NCBI RefSeq assembly: GCF_008369105.1
Contig: NZ_VINQ01000003.1
Span: 209,001 to 273,000, forward strand
DNA length: 64,000 nt
Reading direction: 5' to 3'
Source: Aquicoccus porphyridii
GTDB taxonomy: Bacteria; Pseudomonadota; Alphaproteobacteria; Rhodobacterales; Rhodobacteraceae
Shown here: positions 26,064 to 37,303 of the stretch, in pieces
How the letters are laid out: the number at the start of each line of letters is the position of its first letter
How positions within the stretch are numbered: the stretch's first letter is position 1
Notes under the pieces: generated by a model
Database searches by the model: none
What the model was told of the DNA's origin: nothing
Seen by the model: only the letters and a program-made list of their open reading frames with translations
Program-made: the position numbers and the translations under genes

Positions 26064-26763
26064 GACGGGTTTTCCCGGGCGTGTCAGGCGCCCGGGTCTG
26101 GCCTTCGGGCTGGTTCTGGGATTGGGCGGATGCCTGAGCGAGAATGCCAGTCGGGGCGCCGACCCTCTTGATCGGGCGGAACTGGCCGGGGGGCAGGTGG
26201 TCGTGGTCGGGCCGCCCGGCTATTGCGTGGATCGCGGATCTCTCGATGCGCGCCCCTCGGGCGGGTTCGCCCTGATCGGGGCATGTGCGGCACTTGGCGG
26301 GGCGGGACCGGGCGAAGAACCGGTCGTGATGACGGTGCAGGTGCAACGCCGCCCGTCGCGACAGGAGCCGCCGGATGCACAGGCGCTGGCCGCCGCCGTT
26401 GCACCGCTTCGGGTGCTGGCACGCGAGGACAGGGATGACATATCGCTCATTCAACTGGCCGAGGGCGGAGATACCGCCCTGCCCGGCAGCGATCCACGGC
26501 ACTGGCGCGGGGCGATGATGATCAACGGTCATGCGGTGGCGCTGTCGCTCTATGCGCCCGAGGGCAGCAGCGCGACCGGGCGCGGCGGGCGGGCGCGGCT
26601 GATCGCGCTGTCCAAGGCCATAATGAAGGCAAGCCCGACCCGGGATGACCCCGAGGAGATGACCGCGGCGCAGGCGGCGGCAAGGAACGAAGACACGCAA
26701 GCGGCAGGCGACAGCCAAGGGCGCGGCGGGCTGCGCGGTATGTTTCCCGGTTTGTTTCAATAA
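26044..26763 (+). CDS. putative lipoprotein, conserved hypothetical
   Basis: 239-residue protein overlapping the last 20 nt of ilvD in another frame. Residues 17-30 form a hydrophobic segment ending in the lipobox LGGC, so lipid modification at Cys30 is expected. The mature part has a weakly conserved beta-rich region ([16 protein letters not shown]) and a charged Ala/Gln-rich tail. I do not recognise a functional family. The deep overlap with ilvD suggests translational coupling, or a start slightly further in. Confidence 0.7.
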   Translation: MFTWISETGFPGRVRRPGLAFGLVLGLGGCLSENASRGADPLDRAELAGGQVVVVGPPGYCVDRGSLDARPSGGFALIGACAALGGAGPGEEPVVMTVQVQRRPSRQEPPDAQALAAAVAPLRVLAREDRDDISLIQLAEGGDTALPGSDPRHWRGAMMINGHAVALSLYAPEGSSATGRGGRARLIALSKAIMKASPTRDDPEEMTAAQAAARNEDTQAAGDSQGRGGLRGMFPGLFQ

Positions 26764-26846
26764 CCCCTTTTTGTTAACTTTGTTTCCGGTAAGACTGGAC
26801 CGGGAACGCCAGGCAACATGCGACAAGCAACCGACACCGGGCAGGG

Positions 26847-27620
26847 ATGGTGAAATTGGGCAACGGATTCGTCAAAAGGCTGTTGCATGAGGCGACGGTC
26901 CGGCGCTGGGCGCGTGCCGCGCGCGAGGCCGGTTCGACCGATCTGTCGCTCTTGCGGGCACAACGCGGGCGCGCCCGTCGGCTCAAGACACATCTCGACA
27001 AGTTGATCCACGTGTCGGAAAGCCGGTTGGCGCTGCCGGTGATCGGCTCGCACGCCTTTCCAAGGCCGCATGATTCCGACTGGGCGTGGCGGCCCGAATT
27101 GTGGCGCGGCCCGCTTCCGGTGTCGGGGATGTCCTCGGTCGAAACCAAGAGCACGCTGGGCCACGAGGTGACGCTGTTTCACGATTGCCAGCGTTCGGAA
27201 CTGACCCTGCGCCAGTTGCGCAACCGGCGCGAGGCCGATCTTGCGCCGTTCGGTCTGCGCATGGATGTGTTCAATTTCGACGGCTCGTTCCTGTCGCTGG
27301 TGGTCGATCTGCCCGAAGCGGCGGCGCAGGGGCTCAAGCGCAAGCATCTGATCCGGGTGGATGTCATCGCGGAAATGGAAAAGCCGCTGGAAATTTTTGC
27401 CCGTCTCAACGTGAAGCACGGGCCGAATACCGAGCAGATCGTAAGGGAATTGCCGCTTGGCGCGGAAGAGGTGATGGTCGAGTTCGACCTGGCCTATTCC
27501 AAGCTGAATGAGAAGCGGGTCGACAAGCTCTGGCTCGATCTGATCTTCGAGGGGCCACAGATGAACCAGGTCACGCTGCGTGATCTTACGTTCAGCCGCC
27601 GCCCACGGGCGGAGCTATAG
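26847..27620 (+). CDS. conserved hypothetical protein (DUF6478-like)
   Basis: 257-residue soluble protein with a basic N-terminal helix (RRWARAAREA) and a beta-rich centre (LRMDVFNFDGSFLSLVVDLPE). It looks like a Rhodobacterales-specific family that I believe is catalogued as DUF6478. No catalytic motif is visible. A GGCAGGG site precedes the ATG. The next gene follows 8 nt later, so they form a two-gene unit. Confidence 0.75.
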   Translation: MVKLGNGFVKRLLHEATVRRWARAAREAGSTDLSLLRAQRGRARRLKTHLDKLIHVSESRLALPVIGSHAFPRPHDSDWAWRPELWRGPLPVSGMSSVETKSTLGHEVTLFHDCQRSELTLRQLRNRREADLAPFGLRMDVFNFDGSFLSLVVDLPEAAAQGLKRKHLIRVDVIAEMEKPLEIFARLNVKHGPNTEQIVRELPLGAEEVMVEFDLAYSKLNEKRVDKLWLDLIFEGPQMNQVTLRDLTFSRRPRAEL

Positions 27621-27628
27621 GGGGTGCA

Positions 27629-28003
27629 ATGGGTGATCTGACGCTGACCAAGACGCGGATGAAGGAAGGGGTCTGGGAGGGCCTTTTGCGGCGCGATGGC
27701 GATGGCGATGCGCCGCCCGAAATCACCGTGACGCTAGACGAGCAGCCGATTTCGGGCGTCGAGGTGATCCCGGATCAGGCCGGAGGATGGGCGCTGCGCG
27801 TGGCGGTGCCGGTCGCGGCGATTGCCGACGGGGTGCAGACCTTCCTGATCCGCGACAAGGCCGCGAACGAGAAACTGGGATCGTTCACGCTCATCGCGGG
27901 CGAGGCGCTGGATGACGACATCCGCGCCGAGATCGACCTGTTGCGTGCCGAATTGGACATGCTCAAGCGCGCGTTCCGGCGGCATTGTCTTGAAACGATG
28001 TAG
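27629..28003 (+). CDS. conserved hypothetical protein, partner of upstream gene
   Basis: 124-residue protein, beta-rich over about 85 residues, then a C-terminal amphipathic helix (DDDIRAEIDLLRAELDMLKRAFRRH) that could form a coiled coil. It is transcribed together with the upstream hypothetical gene. Function not recognised. Confidence 0.7.
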   Translation: MGDLTLTKTRMKEGVWEGLLRRDGDGDAPPEITVTLDEQPISGVEVIPDQAGGWALRVAVPVAAIADGVQTFLIRDKAANEKLGSFTLIAGEALDDDIRAEIDLLRAELDMLKRAFRRHCLETM

Positions 28004-28167
28004 TATTCGCCACCTGACACGAGGTCCCCGACGAGGGCCGGGCAATAGCGGCGTCCATTCTCTCTGAGCGAAACTGTCAGGTGAGGGTGATGAGTGCACT
28101 TTGACAAATGCTGAAACGGGCACGAATGTCGGCTTGCAACGAAAGCTGGAGAAGTGGTGCCCTCGAA

Positions 28168-29364
28168 ATGAAAGCGTCGAATGAAAGTGTGCTAACACAG
28201 CCGTTGCAGCTGCCGTGTGGGGTTGTCCTCAAGAACCGCATTGCGAAATCGGCAATGTCCGATTCATTGGGGAATGGGCGCGGCGCGCCAACGGATGCTC
28301 AAATTCGCCTCTATGAGCGCTGGGCTGAGGGCGGCGTGGCGCTGTCAATCATTGGCGAGGTTCAGGGCACCCCTCATTATGCCGAGAAGCCCGGCAACCT
28401 TGTCCTGAACGCCCATTCTGAACCCGAGGTTTTCAAGGCCCTGGCGCGTGCGGGATCAATCAATAACACACAACTTTGGTTGCAGCTTGGGCATGCGGGT
28501 GCGCTGGCCGATGCACCGTTCAGTAATCCGAAGGGGCCAAGCGCGCTTGATCTTCCAGGACTCAAATGTGGCGCGCTTTCTGTTTCAGAAATTCAAGCCC
28601 TGCCCGAAGAGTTCGCCCGCACGGCGGTTCTTGCGAAGCAATTTGGATTTGGGGGTGTCGAAATTCATGCGGCGCATGGCTTCCTGTTGAGCCAATTTCT
28701 GTCGCCATTGTTCAACAAACGGACAGATGCCTATGGGGGCCGCCTCGAAAACAGAATGCGCCTAATGCTGGAGATCATAGACAATGTGCGCCACGCCGTT
28801 GGTCCGGACTTTCCTGTTGGAATAAAGCTTAATGCCACTGATCAGCTTGAAGGTGGCCTGAGGCAAGACGAGGCGCTTGCCGTCGTGGACGCTCTCGACA
28901 GCACCGGCATTGATCTGATCGACATTAGTGGCGGGACTTACTTTCCGGGTGCGCCTTCCTCGTCGGATCGTTCCGGGTCCGGCCCCTATTTTTTGGACTT
29001 TGCCGAACGTGCCCGCGCCAAGACGGATAAGCCGCTAATGGTTACAGGTGGGTTCAAGACGCTGCAGCAGGTAAAGGCGGCTATCAAGGAAGGGAAAGCT
29101 GATCTGGTGGGCCTTGCGCGCGCGCTTGTCGTCGATCCCGGTTTGCCAAAGAAATGGAAAATGGGTGGCACGCCGGAACCTCAATTCCCACGCTTCGACA
29201 ATCCACCGGAAGGCGGTGTAACGGCTTGGTATACGATGCAAATAACACAGTTCGCCAACGGAGAAACCGCGCTGTCATCGAGTGATCTTTCCGATGCAAT
29301 TATAGCTTACGAGGAGAGAGATCAGCAACGGCGTGGGATTTGGAGGAAGCATTTCGGAGGCTAG
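28168..29364 (+). CDS. NADH:flavin oxidoreductase, Old Yellow Enzyme family
   Basis: 398-residue single-domain TIM barrel with FMN and active-site elements: QPLQLPCGVVLKNRIAKSAM at the start, LGHAG (substrate-site His) and GFGGVEIHAAHGFLLSQFLSP, then VTGGFKT and LVGLARALVVDP. It lacks the C-terminal iron-sulfur and dehydrogenase domains of its larger neighbour. The ATG at 28168 follows GGAGAAG at a long spacing and matches the family start; upstream in-frame ATGs are less likely. Codon choice is visibly more A/T-rich than in neighbours (many ATT, TTT, AAT codons), hinting at acquisition by transfer. Confidence 0.85.
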   Translation: MKASNESVLTQPLQLPCGVVLKNRIAKSAMSDSLGNGRGAPTDAQIRLYERWAEGGVALSIIGEVQGTPHYAEKPGNLVLNAHSEPEVFKALARAGSINNTQLWLQLGHAGALADAPFSNPKGPSALDLPGLKCGALSVSEIQALPEEFARTAVLAKQFGFGGVEIHAAHGFLLSQFLSPLFNKRTDAYGGRLENRMRLMLEIIDNVRHAVGPDFPVGIKLNATDQLEGGLRQDEALAVVDALDSTGIDLIDISGGTYFPGAPSSSDRSGSGPYFLDFAERARAKTDKPLMVTGGFKTLQQVKAAIKEGKADLVGLARALVVDPGLPKKWKMGGTPEPQFPRFDNPPEGGVTAWYTMQITQFANGETALSSSDLSDAIIAYEERDQQRRGIWRKHFGG

Positions 29365-29538
29365 TGCAACCGTCGAAGCGGACATCCGGATTGCGATAGC
29401 GAAAGCCAGAAAGGTCCCGCTCGCGCCGCCTCGGACTTCGCTCCCGCGATCCGGGTGTCTGAGGCAGCGAGGGTTTTGTCATATGTAGAACAATCGCGCG
29501 CCAGCGGGCGGGGTGGCTGACGCTGCGTTGAGGGGTGA

Positions 29539-31614
<2,076 letters not shown>

Positions 31615-31639
31615 ACGCGCCGGGGCAGGCACACCGGGG

Positions 31640-32149
31640 TCAATCGGGGAAAAGCCCCTCGGGCGGGTCGGCGACGATGCGCCCGGCGCCGAGATCGACG
31701 GTTGGAACCGCCTCGCGGGTGAACGGCAAAAGCACGCTGTCCTTCAAGCCCGGCCCGGTGATTTCAAGCAAATCACCCGCGCCGTGGTTCTGCACCGATT
31801 TCACCCGGCCCAGTTCGGCGCCGCCGGTGTCGAAGACGACAAGCCCGATCAGGTCCGCGTGATAGAATTCGTCATCGGGCAGCGAGGGTAGCTTGTCCCT
31901 CGGGGCGTAAAGCTCGGTCCCGCGCAGCGCGTCGGCCTCTTCCTTGGTGGTGATGCCGGAAAGACGCGCGGCAAAGCCGCCCTTGACCGGCCGCAGGATC
32001 GCGACCGTGAAATCGCGGCTGCCGTCGGCAGTGGTCAGCGGCGCATAATCGGCAATCGCCTGCGGGTCGGCGGTGAAGCTCTTGAGCCGCACCTCGCCGC
32101 GGACACCGTAAGCGCCTGCAATGGCACCGACGCAGATGAGGTCTGTCAT
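31640..32149 (-). CDS. rimM: ribosome maturation factor RimM
   Basis: 169-residue 16S rRNA processing protein that helps 30S head assembly around S19. It has the N-terminal [19 protein letters not shown] motif and a C-terminal PRC-barrel ending in [18 protein letters not shown]. It is the last gene of the leftward ffh-rpsP group. trmD and rplS, often next in related genomes, do not follow: the next gene is the convergent FadH-like gene. Confidence 0.94.
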   Translation of the reverse strand: MTDLICVGAIAGAYGVRGEVRLKSFTADPQAIADYAPLTTADGSRDFTVAILRPVKGGFAARLSGITTKEEADALRGTELYAPRDKLPSLPDDEFYHADLIGLVVFDTGGAELGRVKSVQNHGAGDLLEITGPGLKDSVLLPFTREAVPTVDLGAGRIVADPPEGLFPD

Positions 32150-32220
32150 GGCCCTTGCCTTCGCGGATCAGGGTGCGCCGGGCCGGATTGCTCCGGCCCG
32201 GCCAGGAATGTGCGACCGGA

Positions 32221-32607
32221 TTATTCGGCGCTTGCCTCTGCGGCCTCTTCAGCCGGGGCGGCCGTGGCTTCGGCGGCCTTGGCGGCCTTGGCTTCGGCGC
32301 GCTCCTGTGCGGCCTTGCCGGGGGTGCCTTTTTTCGGGTTCGAACGCTCTTTCTTGGCGATCACGCCCGCCGCTTCGAGAAAGCGCGACACGCGGTCGGT
32401 GGTCTGCGCGCCGTGGTCGAGCCAGTATTGCACGCGCTCGACATCCATCTTGACGCGGTCTTCGCTGTCTTTCGGCAGAAGCGGGTTATAGGTGCCCAGT
32501 TTCTCGATGAAGCGGCCATCGCGCGGCATGCGCGAATCGGCCGCGACGATGCGGTAAAAGGGACGTTTCTTCGAGCCGCCGCGGGCGAGCCGGATTTTCA
32601 TAGCCAT
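32221..32607 (-). CDS. rpsP: 30S ribosomal protein S16
   Basis: 128 residues starting [19 protein letters not shown], the classic bS16 opening. The core ends near residue 85. After it comes a 40-residue Ala/Glu/Lys-rich tail of the low-complexity type common in alphaproteobacterial S16. It follows the chorismate mutase gene by 45 nt and precedes rimM by 71 nt. Confidence 0.95.
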   Translation of the reverse strand: MAMKIRLARGGSKKRPFYRIVAADSRMPRDGRFIEKLGTYNPLLPKDSEDRVKMDVERVQYWLDHGAQTTDRVSRFLEAAGVIAKKERSNPKKGTPGKAAQERAEAKAAKAAEATAAPAEEAAEASAE

Positions 32608-32652
32608 TTGCGTTTCTCCTTTGAATGGCGGGTTTGGTGGGAAGGCCCCACC

Positions 32653-32949
32653 CTAGGTTTGATGTTGGCGATGGTGCTGAATCACTTCAGCGATGATGAA
32701 GTTGAGGAACTTGCGGGCAAATTCCGGGTCGAGATCGGCGTCCTGCGCCAATTGCTCCAGCCGTGCGATCTGCTGCGCCTCGCGCGTGGGATCGGACGGG
32801 GGAAGATCGTGCCGGGCCTTGAGCTTGCCCACGGCCTGGGTGTGCTTGAACCGCTCGCCCAGCGTATAGACGAGGATCGCGTCGAGCCGGTCGATACTGG
32901 CGCGATGCTCCTTGAGCAGGTCTGCGGCACGGGTGACAGCATCAGTCAA
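32653..32949 (-). CDS. chorismate mutase, AroQ class
   Basis: 98-residue all-helical enzyme converting chorismate to prephenate. It carries the AroQ pattern: an N-terminal helix with HRASIDRLDAILVYTLGERF, KARHDLPPSDPTREAQQIARL and a C-terminal FARKFLNFIIAEVIQHH helix. A TTG start at 32949 overlaps the upstream GNAT stop by 8 nt; no ATG in frame fits. It supplies the phenylalanine route whose next enzyme, PheA, is encoded at 57324. Confidence 0.87.
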   Translation of the reverse strand: MTDAVTRAADLLKEHRASIDRLDAILVYTLGERFKHTQAVGKLKARHDLPPSDPTREAQQIARLEQLAQDADLDPEFARKFLNFIIAEVIQHHRQHQT

Positions 32950-33547
32950 TGGCCCATCCTTTCGGCTTGAAGAGCGGGTCGATGTAATTGGCGATCTCCA
33001 TCTCGATCCCGTGCGCCAACTGGCTACCGACAAGCGCATCGGGGGACGGGTGGCGATAGACCGTATCGGAGCCGTCGATGGTGGCGGCCTGCGGGTCCTT
33101 TTTCGCGCCCAGCCGCTCGGCAAGGCGGATGGAATCGAGGTTCTTGGGGTCGATATAGCTGACCGCGCCGTCCCAGCCCAGCGTGTCGTAGAAATAGCCG
33201 CGCGCCGCGTGGGTCGCTTCGAGGGCATAACCGTGCCCGGCCTTTTCGGGCCAGATGATCCATGCGATTTCACGCTCGGGCCATTTCGCGGGCATCCAGC
33301 CGCCGGCCATGCCGACCGTTTCATCCGTGTCCCTGAGGTGGATCATCCACATGCCGTAACCGCGGATGTTCCAGTGCCCGATTTCCGCGGCATAGAGCAT
33401 CCACGCCTCGTAGCCATTGAGCGGGCCGCCCATGAACCGCGAGCGATAGGACGAGAACGTCGCCTTGAAGTCGGGATAATCCTCGGCCTCCGGTCCACGC
33501 AGGGCGAGGCGCCGGGTTTCCAGCGTGGGGATGTTGGCGGTGTGCAT
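32942..33547 (-). CDS. GNAT family N-acetyltransferase (RimJ/RimL-like), third of three
   Basis: 201 residues opening with the LETRRLALRGP strand typical of RimJ/RimL-type acetyltransferases. The acetyl-CoA loop is in EKAGHGYALEA, and SYIDPKNLDSIRLAERLGA is the conserved C-terminal helix. It overlaps the middle GNAT gene by one base and is its clear paralogue. Confidence 0.88.
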   Translation of the reverse strand: MHTANIPTLETRRLALRGPEAEDYPDFKATFSSYRSRFMGGPLNGYEAWMLYAAEIGHWNIRGYGMWMIHLRDTDETVGMAGGWMPAKWPEREIAWIIWPEKAGHGYALEATHAARGYFYDTLGWDGAVSYIDPKNLDSIRLAERLGAKKDPQAATIDGSDTVYRHPSPDALVGSQLAHGIEMEIANYIDPLFKPKGWAID

Positions 33548-34098
33548 CAGGCGTAAGCCTCCATCCCGCCGTTTTCGAGATCGGTCGGTGCGAGGTGGCG
33601 CCAGATCTCGATCGGGCCATATTCGGGATCGTCGTACATTTTCTCGAACGACGCGCCGAGGCGGCGGGCCACGGCCTTCGAGGCCTCGTTCTTCGGGTCG
33701 ATCTCGGAAATCGCGGTGTCCCAGCCCAGCACGTCATAGGCATGGGCACGCGCGGCCAACGCGGCCTCGGTGGCATAACCGTTGCCCTGGCCGTGGGGCA
33801 TCAAGGTCCAGCCGATTTCACGCTCGATCCAGCCTTCGGGGAACCACAGGCCGACGCGGCCCTGATAGGTGCCGCTTTCCTTGTCTTCGAGCGCCCAGAA
33901 GCCGTAGCCGCGAAAGGCCCAGTGACCGATCAGCATGGCAAGGCTGCGCCAGACCCGGTGTGCGGGAAGCGGGCCGCCGACGAAACGCGATCCCTCGGTG
34001 GCGAAGAACTCGCGTTCATGCTCGAAATCGCTCTCGCGCGGCGCGCGCAGGATCAGGCGTTCGGTTTCCAGAACGGGAATGTCGAGGGCGGGTGTCAT
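33547..34098 (-). CDS. GNAT family N-acetyltransferase (RimJ/RimL-like), second of three
   Basis: 183 residues with LETERLILRAPRESDF at the start, the acetyl-CoA loop HGQGNGYATEA and EIDPKNEASKAVARRLGA. Similar to both flanking GNAT genes. Its start overlaps the upstream GNAT stop by 4 nt and its stop touches the next start. Confidence 0.88.
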   Translation of the reverse strand: MTPALDIPVLETERLILRAPRESDFEHEREFFATEGSRFVGGPLPAHRVWRSLAMLIGHWAFRGYGFWALEDKESGTYQGRVGLWFPEGWIEREIGWTLMPHGQGNGYATEAALAARAHAYDVLGWDTAISEIDPKNEASKAVARRLGASFEKMYDDPEYGPIEIWRHLAPTDLENGGMEAYA

Positions 34099-34688
34099 TG
34101 CGGAACCTCGCGCGGATGGTGGCGGTAGACCAGCAGCGGTTCGTCGAAAGCGGCTTCGGCTTGTGGGTCGCGGCGGGCACCGAGGCGTTCAGCCAAGGCG
34201 ATGGACCGGTCGTTGCGCGGGTCGATATAGCTGACCAGCGATGTCAGCCCGGCAATGCCGATCCCCCAGTCGCGCAGGGCCTGCGCCGCCTCGAACGCGA
34301 TTCCTCGCCCTTCAGCATCCTGGGCGAGGAACCAGCCGAGTTCCGGCTCGCGGTCGCCGAACTCCATGCAGATCAGCACGAAGCCAAGGACGGTAGCGTC
34401 TTCGCGACCGGTAATCGTCAGGAGCCCGTGGCCGCGCAGCAACCAGTTGGCCACGCATTGCGTGAAGTCGAGCCAGGCGCCTTCGCGGTCGAGCGGTTCG
34501 GAATACATGAAACCGGCCCGGTCGGACATGGCGATGGTGCGATAGGTGGCGAAATCGGAGATTTCGGGCGCACGCAAGATCAGCCGCGCGGTTTCAAGCC
34601 GCGGCAGCCCAGCACACAGGCCAGCGGCAAGGGCGGCGGAGGCGCCGGTAGGCGGAGCCTCGTGGGGATATGCGATCGACCGGGTCAC
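34095..34688 (-). CDS. GNAT family N-acetyltransferase (RimJ/RimL-like), first of three
   Basis: 197 residues with the same layout: LETARLILRAPEISDF, the loop DAEGRGIAFEA and SYIDPRNDRSIALAERLGA. The start is inferred to be the GTG at 34688, 4 nt after the ffh stop; the frame runs further upstream only inside ffh. An N-terminal extension of about 30 residues before the GNAT core is Ala-rich. Confidence 0.83.
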   Translation of the reverse strand: MTRSIAYPHEAPPTGASAALAAGLCAGLPRLETARLILRAPEISDFATYRTIAMSDRAGFMYSEPLDREGAWLDFTQCVANWLLRGHGLLTITGREDATVLGFVLICMEFGDREPELGWFLAQDAEGRGIAFEAAQALRDWGIGIAGLTSLVSYIDPRNDRSIALAERLGARRDPQAEAAFDEPLLVYRHHPREVPQ

Positions 34689-34692
34689 CCGT

Positions 34693-36192
34693 CTATTTCT
34701 TCTTGCCCAGGCCCGAGAGGCCCGAGGGCAGGCCCATGCCGCCGCCAAGGCCGGGCAGGCCGCCCCCCTGCCCCATCTGCCTGGCCGCCTTTTCCAGCGC
34801 CTTCTGGTCCATGCCCTCGGCCATGCCGGCCATATCCGCGGGCGCACCGCCCTTGCCGAACATGCCCTTCATGGCCTGCTTGAGCATGCCGCCCTTGCCC
34901 ATCTTCTTCATCATGTCGCCCATCTGGCGCTGCATCTTGAGAAGCTTGTTGAGATCGGACACATCGAGCCCCGCACCCTTGGCGATCCGTTTCTTGCGGC
35001 TGGCCTGAAGGATCTGGGGATTGGCGCGTTCCAGCTTGGTCATCGACTGGATCAGCGCGATCTGCTGGCGGATGATCTTGTCGTCAAAGCCGGCCGCCTC
35101 GACCTGCTTGGCCATCTTGCCCATGCCGGGCATCATGCCCATGATCCCTTCCATGCCGCCCATCTTGAGCATCTGTTCGAGCTGCATCTTGAGATCGTTC
35201 ATGTTGAAGCGGCCCTTCTGGAACCGTTTCATCATGCGTTCGGCCTGTTCGGCCTCGATGGTTTGCTGTGCCTTCTCGACGAGAGAGACGATATCGCCCA
35301 TGCCGAGGATGCGCCCGGCGATGCGGTCGGGTTCGAAGGTCTCGAGCGCCTCCATCTTTTCGCCCAGGCCCACGAAGCGGATCGGCTTGCCGGTGACCGC
35401 GCGCATGGAAAGCGCCGCACCGCCGCGCCCGTCGCCATCCATCCGGGTCAGGACAACGCCGGAAATACCGATCTTGGCGTCAAATTCCTCGGCCACCTCG
35501 ACGGCGACCTGACCGGTCAGGCCATCGACCACCAGAAGCGTTTCGCGCGGGGTGACGACGTTGCGAACGTCCTCGACCTCCTGCATCAGGGTTTCGTCGA
35601 TATGCAGACGTCCGGCGGTGTCGAGCATGTAGACGTCATACCCGCCCATCGTCGCCTGTTGCTTGGCGCGTCTGGCGATATCGACGGGTTTCTGGCCCGG
35701 CACGATGGGCAGCGTATCAACGCCGATCTGGGTGCCCAGGATGGCAAGCTGGTCCATGGCCGCAGGCCGATAGACGTCGAGCGAGGCCATCAGCACCTTC
35801 TTGCCCTCGCGCTCGGCAAGGCGCTTGGCGAGCTTGGCGGTGGTCGTGGTCTTGCCGCCACCCTGAAGGCCGACCATCAGGATCGGTGCGGGCGGGTTGT
35901 CGATCTTGAGCTTGCCGGGATCTTCGTCGCCTGTGAGCGTCTCGACAAGGGCATCGTGGACGATCTTGACGACCTGTTGACCCGGCGTGACGGATTTCGT
36001 CACCGCCTGGCCGGTGGCCCGGTCCTGCACACGCTTGATAAAGGCCCGCGCCACGGGCAGCGAGACGTCGGCCTCGAGCAGGGCGACGCGCACTTCGCGC
36101 AGGGCGGTCTTGACGTCATCCTCGGAAAGCGCGCCCTGCTTCGTCAGCCGGTCGAAGACACCGGAGAGGCGTTCGGACAGGTTTTCAAACAT
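34693..36192 (-). CDS. ffh: signal recognition particle protein Ffh
   Basis: 499-residue SRP GTPase. It has the N domain, G1 loop GLQGGGKTTTTAKL, DTAGRLH (G3) and TRMDGDGRGG (G4 region). The long Met-rich M domain (GGMEGIMGMMPGMGKM and onward) binds 4.5S RNA and signal peptides. Its RNA partner ffs is at 61878. A Gly-rich tail ends in LGKKK. First gene of a leftward group that continues to rimM. Confidence 0.96.
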   Translation of the reverse strand: MFENLSERLSGVFDRLTKQGALSEDDVKTALREVRVALLEADVSLPVARAFIKRVQDRATGQAVTKSVTPGQQVVKIVHDALVETLTGDEDPGKLKIDNPPAPILMVGLQGGGKTTTTAKLAKRLAEREGKKVLMASLDVYRPAAMDQLAILGTQIGVDTLPIVPGQKPVDIARRAKQQATMGGYDVYMLDTAGRLHIDETLMQEVEDVRNVVTPRETLLVVDGLTGQVAVEVAEEFDAKIGISGVVLTRMDGDGRGGAALSMRAVTGKPIRFVGLGEKMEALETFEPDRIAGRILGMGDIVSLVEKAQQTIEAEQAERMMKRFQKGRFNMNDLKMQLEQMLKMGGMEGIMGMMPGMGKMAKQVEAAGFDDKIIRQQIALIQSMTKLERANPQILQASRKKRIAKGAGLDVSDLNKLLKMQRQMGDMMKKMGKGGMLKQAMKGMFGKGGAPADMAGMAEGMDQKALEKAARQMGQGGGLPGLGGGMGLPSGLSGLGKKK

Positions 36193-36520
36193 CTCGTCGG
36201 CTCCTTTGACCGTTTCCTGTTCATGCCCACCAGATAGGGGTGGAGCGGCTCAATACCAAACAATGCGCGCCCAAAGGGCATGTCCATACGATGCGCGCCC
36301 CCGTGGGCGCAACGCGCTGACGGAGGGCGATCCCGGGACACGGCCCAAGGGACCGGAAGTTTGGCGCTTCCGGGTATCAAGCGGCCAATACGGCGATGAT
36401 GCGCAGGAGTCAAGCGGCGGCATGGGCATCCGCCCCGGCAAGATCGGGCCAATGATTGGGCCGGAGGTGATTTTCATGCGTAGAGATGGCAGAACGCAAC
36501 ACGAGGGACAGGAAAAGGCG
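36193..36520. other. 328-bp intergenic region between divergent ffh and glycosyltransferase
   Basis: No gene is supported. The stretch contains two small hairpins, GCGCCC/GGGCGC near 36295-36310 and CCGGAAG/CTTCCGG near 36353-36373. The promoters for both divergent genes must lie here, but no clear boxes were found. An in-frame ATG at 36476 could extend the glycosyltransferase by 15 residues. Confidence 0.5.
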
Positions 36521-37303
36521 ATGCGGGCGATGGACAAGGGTGTGATCTATGTGGCGACGGGGCCGGATTACCGCGCTCTTGCCCTGCAATCGGTGCGGTC
36601 GCTGCGGCAGGTCGAGCCGGGATTGCCGGTCGATCTGTTCACCGATGCGCCCGATGCGGTGCCGCCGGGCGTGTTCGATGCGGTTCACCCGGTCGAGAAC
36701 CCGCACCGCCGCTCAAAGCTCGATTGCATGGGGCAAACCCGGTTCGAACGCACGCTTTACCTCGATTGCGATACATTGGTCACGGCCCCGTTGGGCGATC
36801 TCTTTGACCTGCTGGATCGGTTCGAGATGGCACTGGCCCACGAAGTGCGCCGGGCGAGTGACCTCATTCGCGAGGGGTTCGAACAGGTCACGCCCTATGC
36901 CTTTCCACAGATGAATTCCGGGGTACTGCTCTATCGCCGGTCCGACCGGGTTCTGGATTTCCTGCGGGACTGGGCGCGGCGATTTGCCGAGTCGGGGGTG
37001 ACGCGCGATCAGGTCATTCTCAAGGACATGCTCTGGCAGGGGGATCTGGCCTTTTACGTGCTGCCGCCCGAGTTCAACCTGCGGCGCCTGACCGTTCTGG
37101 ACGCGTGGGAGCCGGAGGATGCGATCCCGACCATCCTGCATTCGCATCGGCTGATGGATCACATGCGGAATGGCGGGAAGCAGCTCACGCAGGTCGAAGA
37201 CCTGGTCGAGGCCGAGCGCACGGCCCATCGCGAAGAATGGGCAGACAGGGAGGTTGGCAACGATCCCGTGGCGCGGTTTCTCACCCCGCCAGCCAATCGT
37301 TGA
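36521..37303 (+). CDS. glycosyltransferase-like protein (GT8-type fold)
   Basis: 260 residues beginning GVIYVATGPDYRALALQSVRSLR, typical of nucleotide-sugar GT-A enzymes. The metal-binding DCDTLV, in FERTLYLDCDTLVTAPLGDL, is near residue 79. The segment PQMNSGVLLYRRSD then corresponds to the family NSGV motif. The ATG at 36521 follows GGAAAAGG; an ATG 9 nt later is also possible. Donor and acceptor are unknown. The last 23 nt overlap the convergent gene. Confidence 0.78.
   Translation: MRAMDKGVIYVATGPDYRALALQSVRSLRQVEPGLPVDLFTDAPDAVPPGVFDAVHPVENPHRRSKLDCMGQTRFERTLYLDCDTLVTAPLGDLFDLLDRFEMALAHEVRRASDLIREGFEQVTPYAFPQMNSGVLLYRRSDRVLDFLRDWARRFAESGVTRDQVILKDMLWQGDLAFYVLPPEFNLRRLTVLDAWEPEDAIPTILHSHRLMDHMRNGGKQLTQVEDLVEAERTAHREEWADREVGNDPVARFLTPPANR

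Noticed and set aside
27775-28107. 110-codon minus-strand frame near the OYE gene, possibly a transposase scrap
   Set aside because: Overlaps a better plus-strand gene and shows no recognisable transposase motif.
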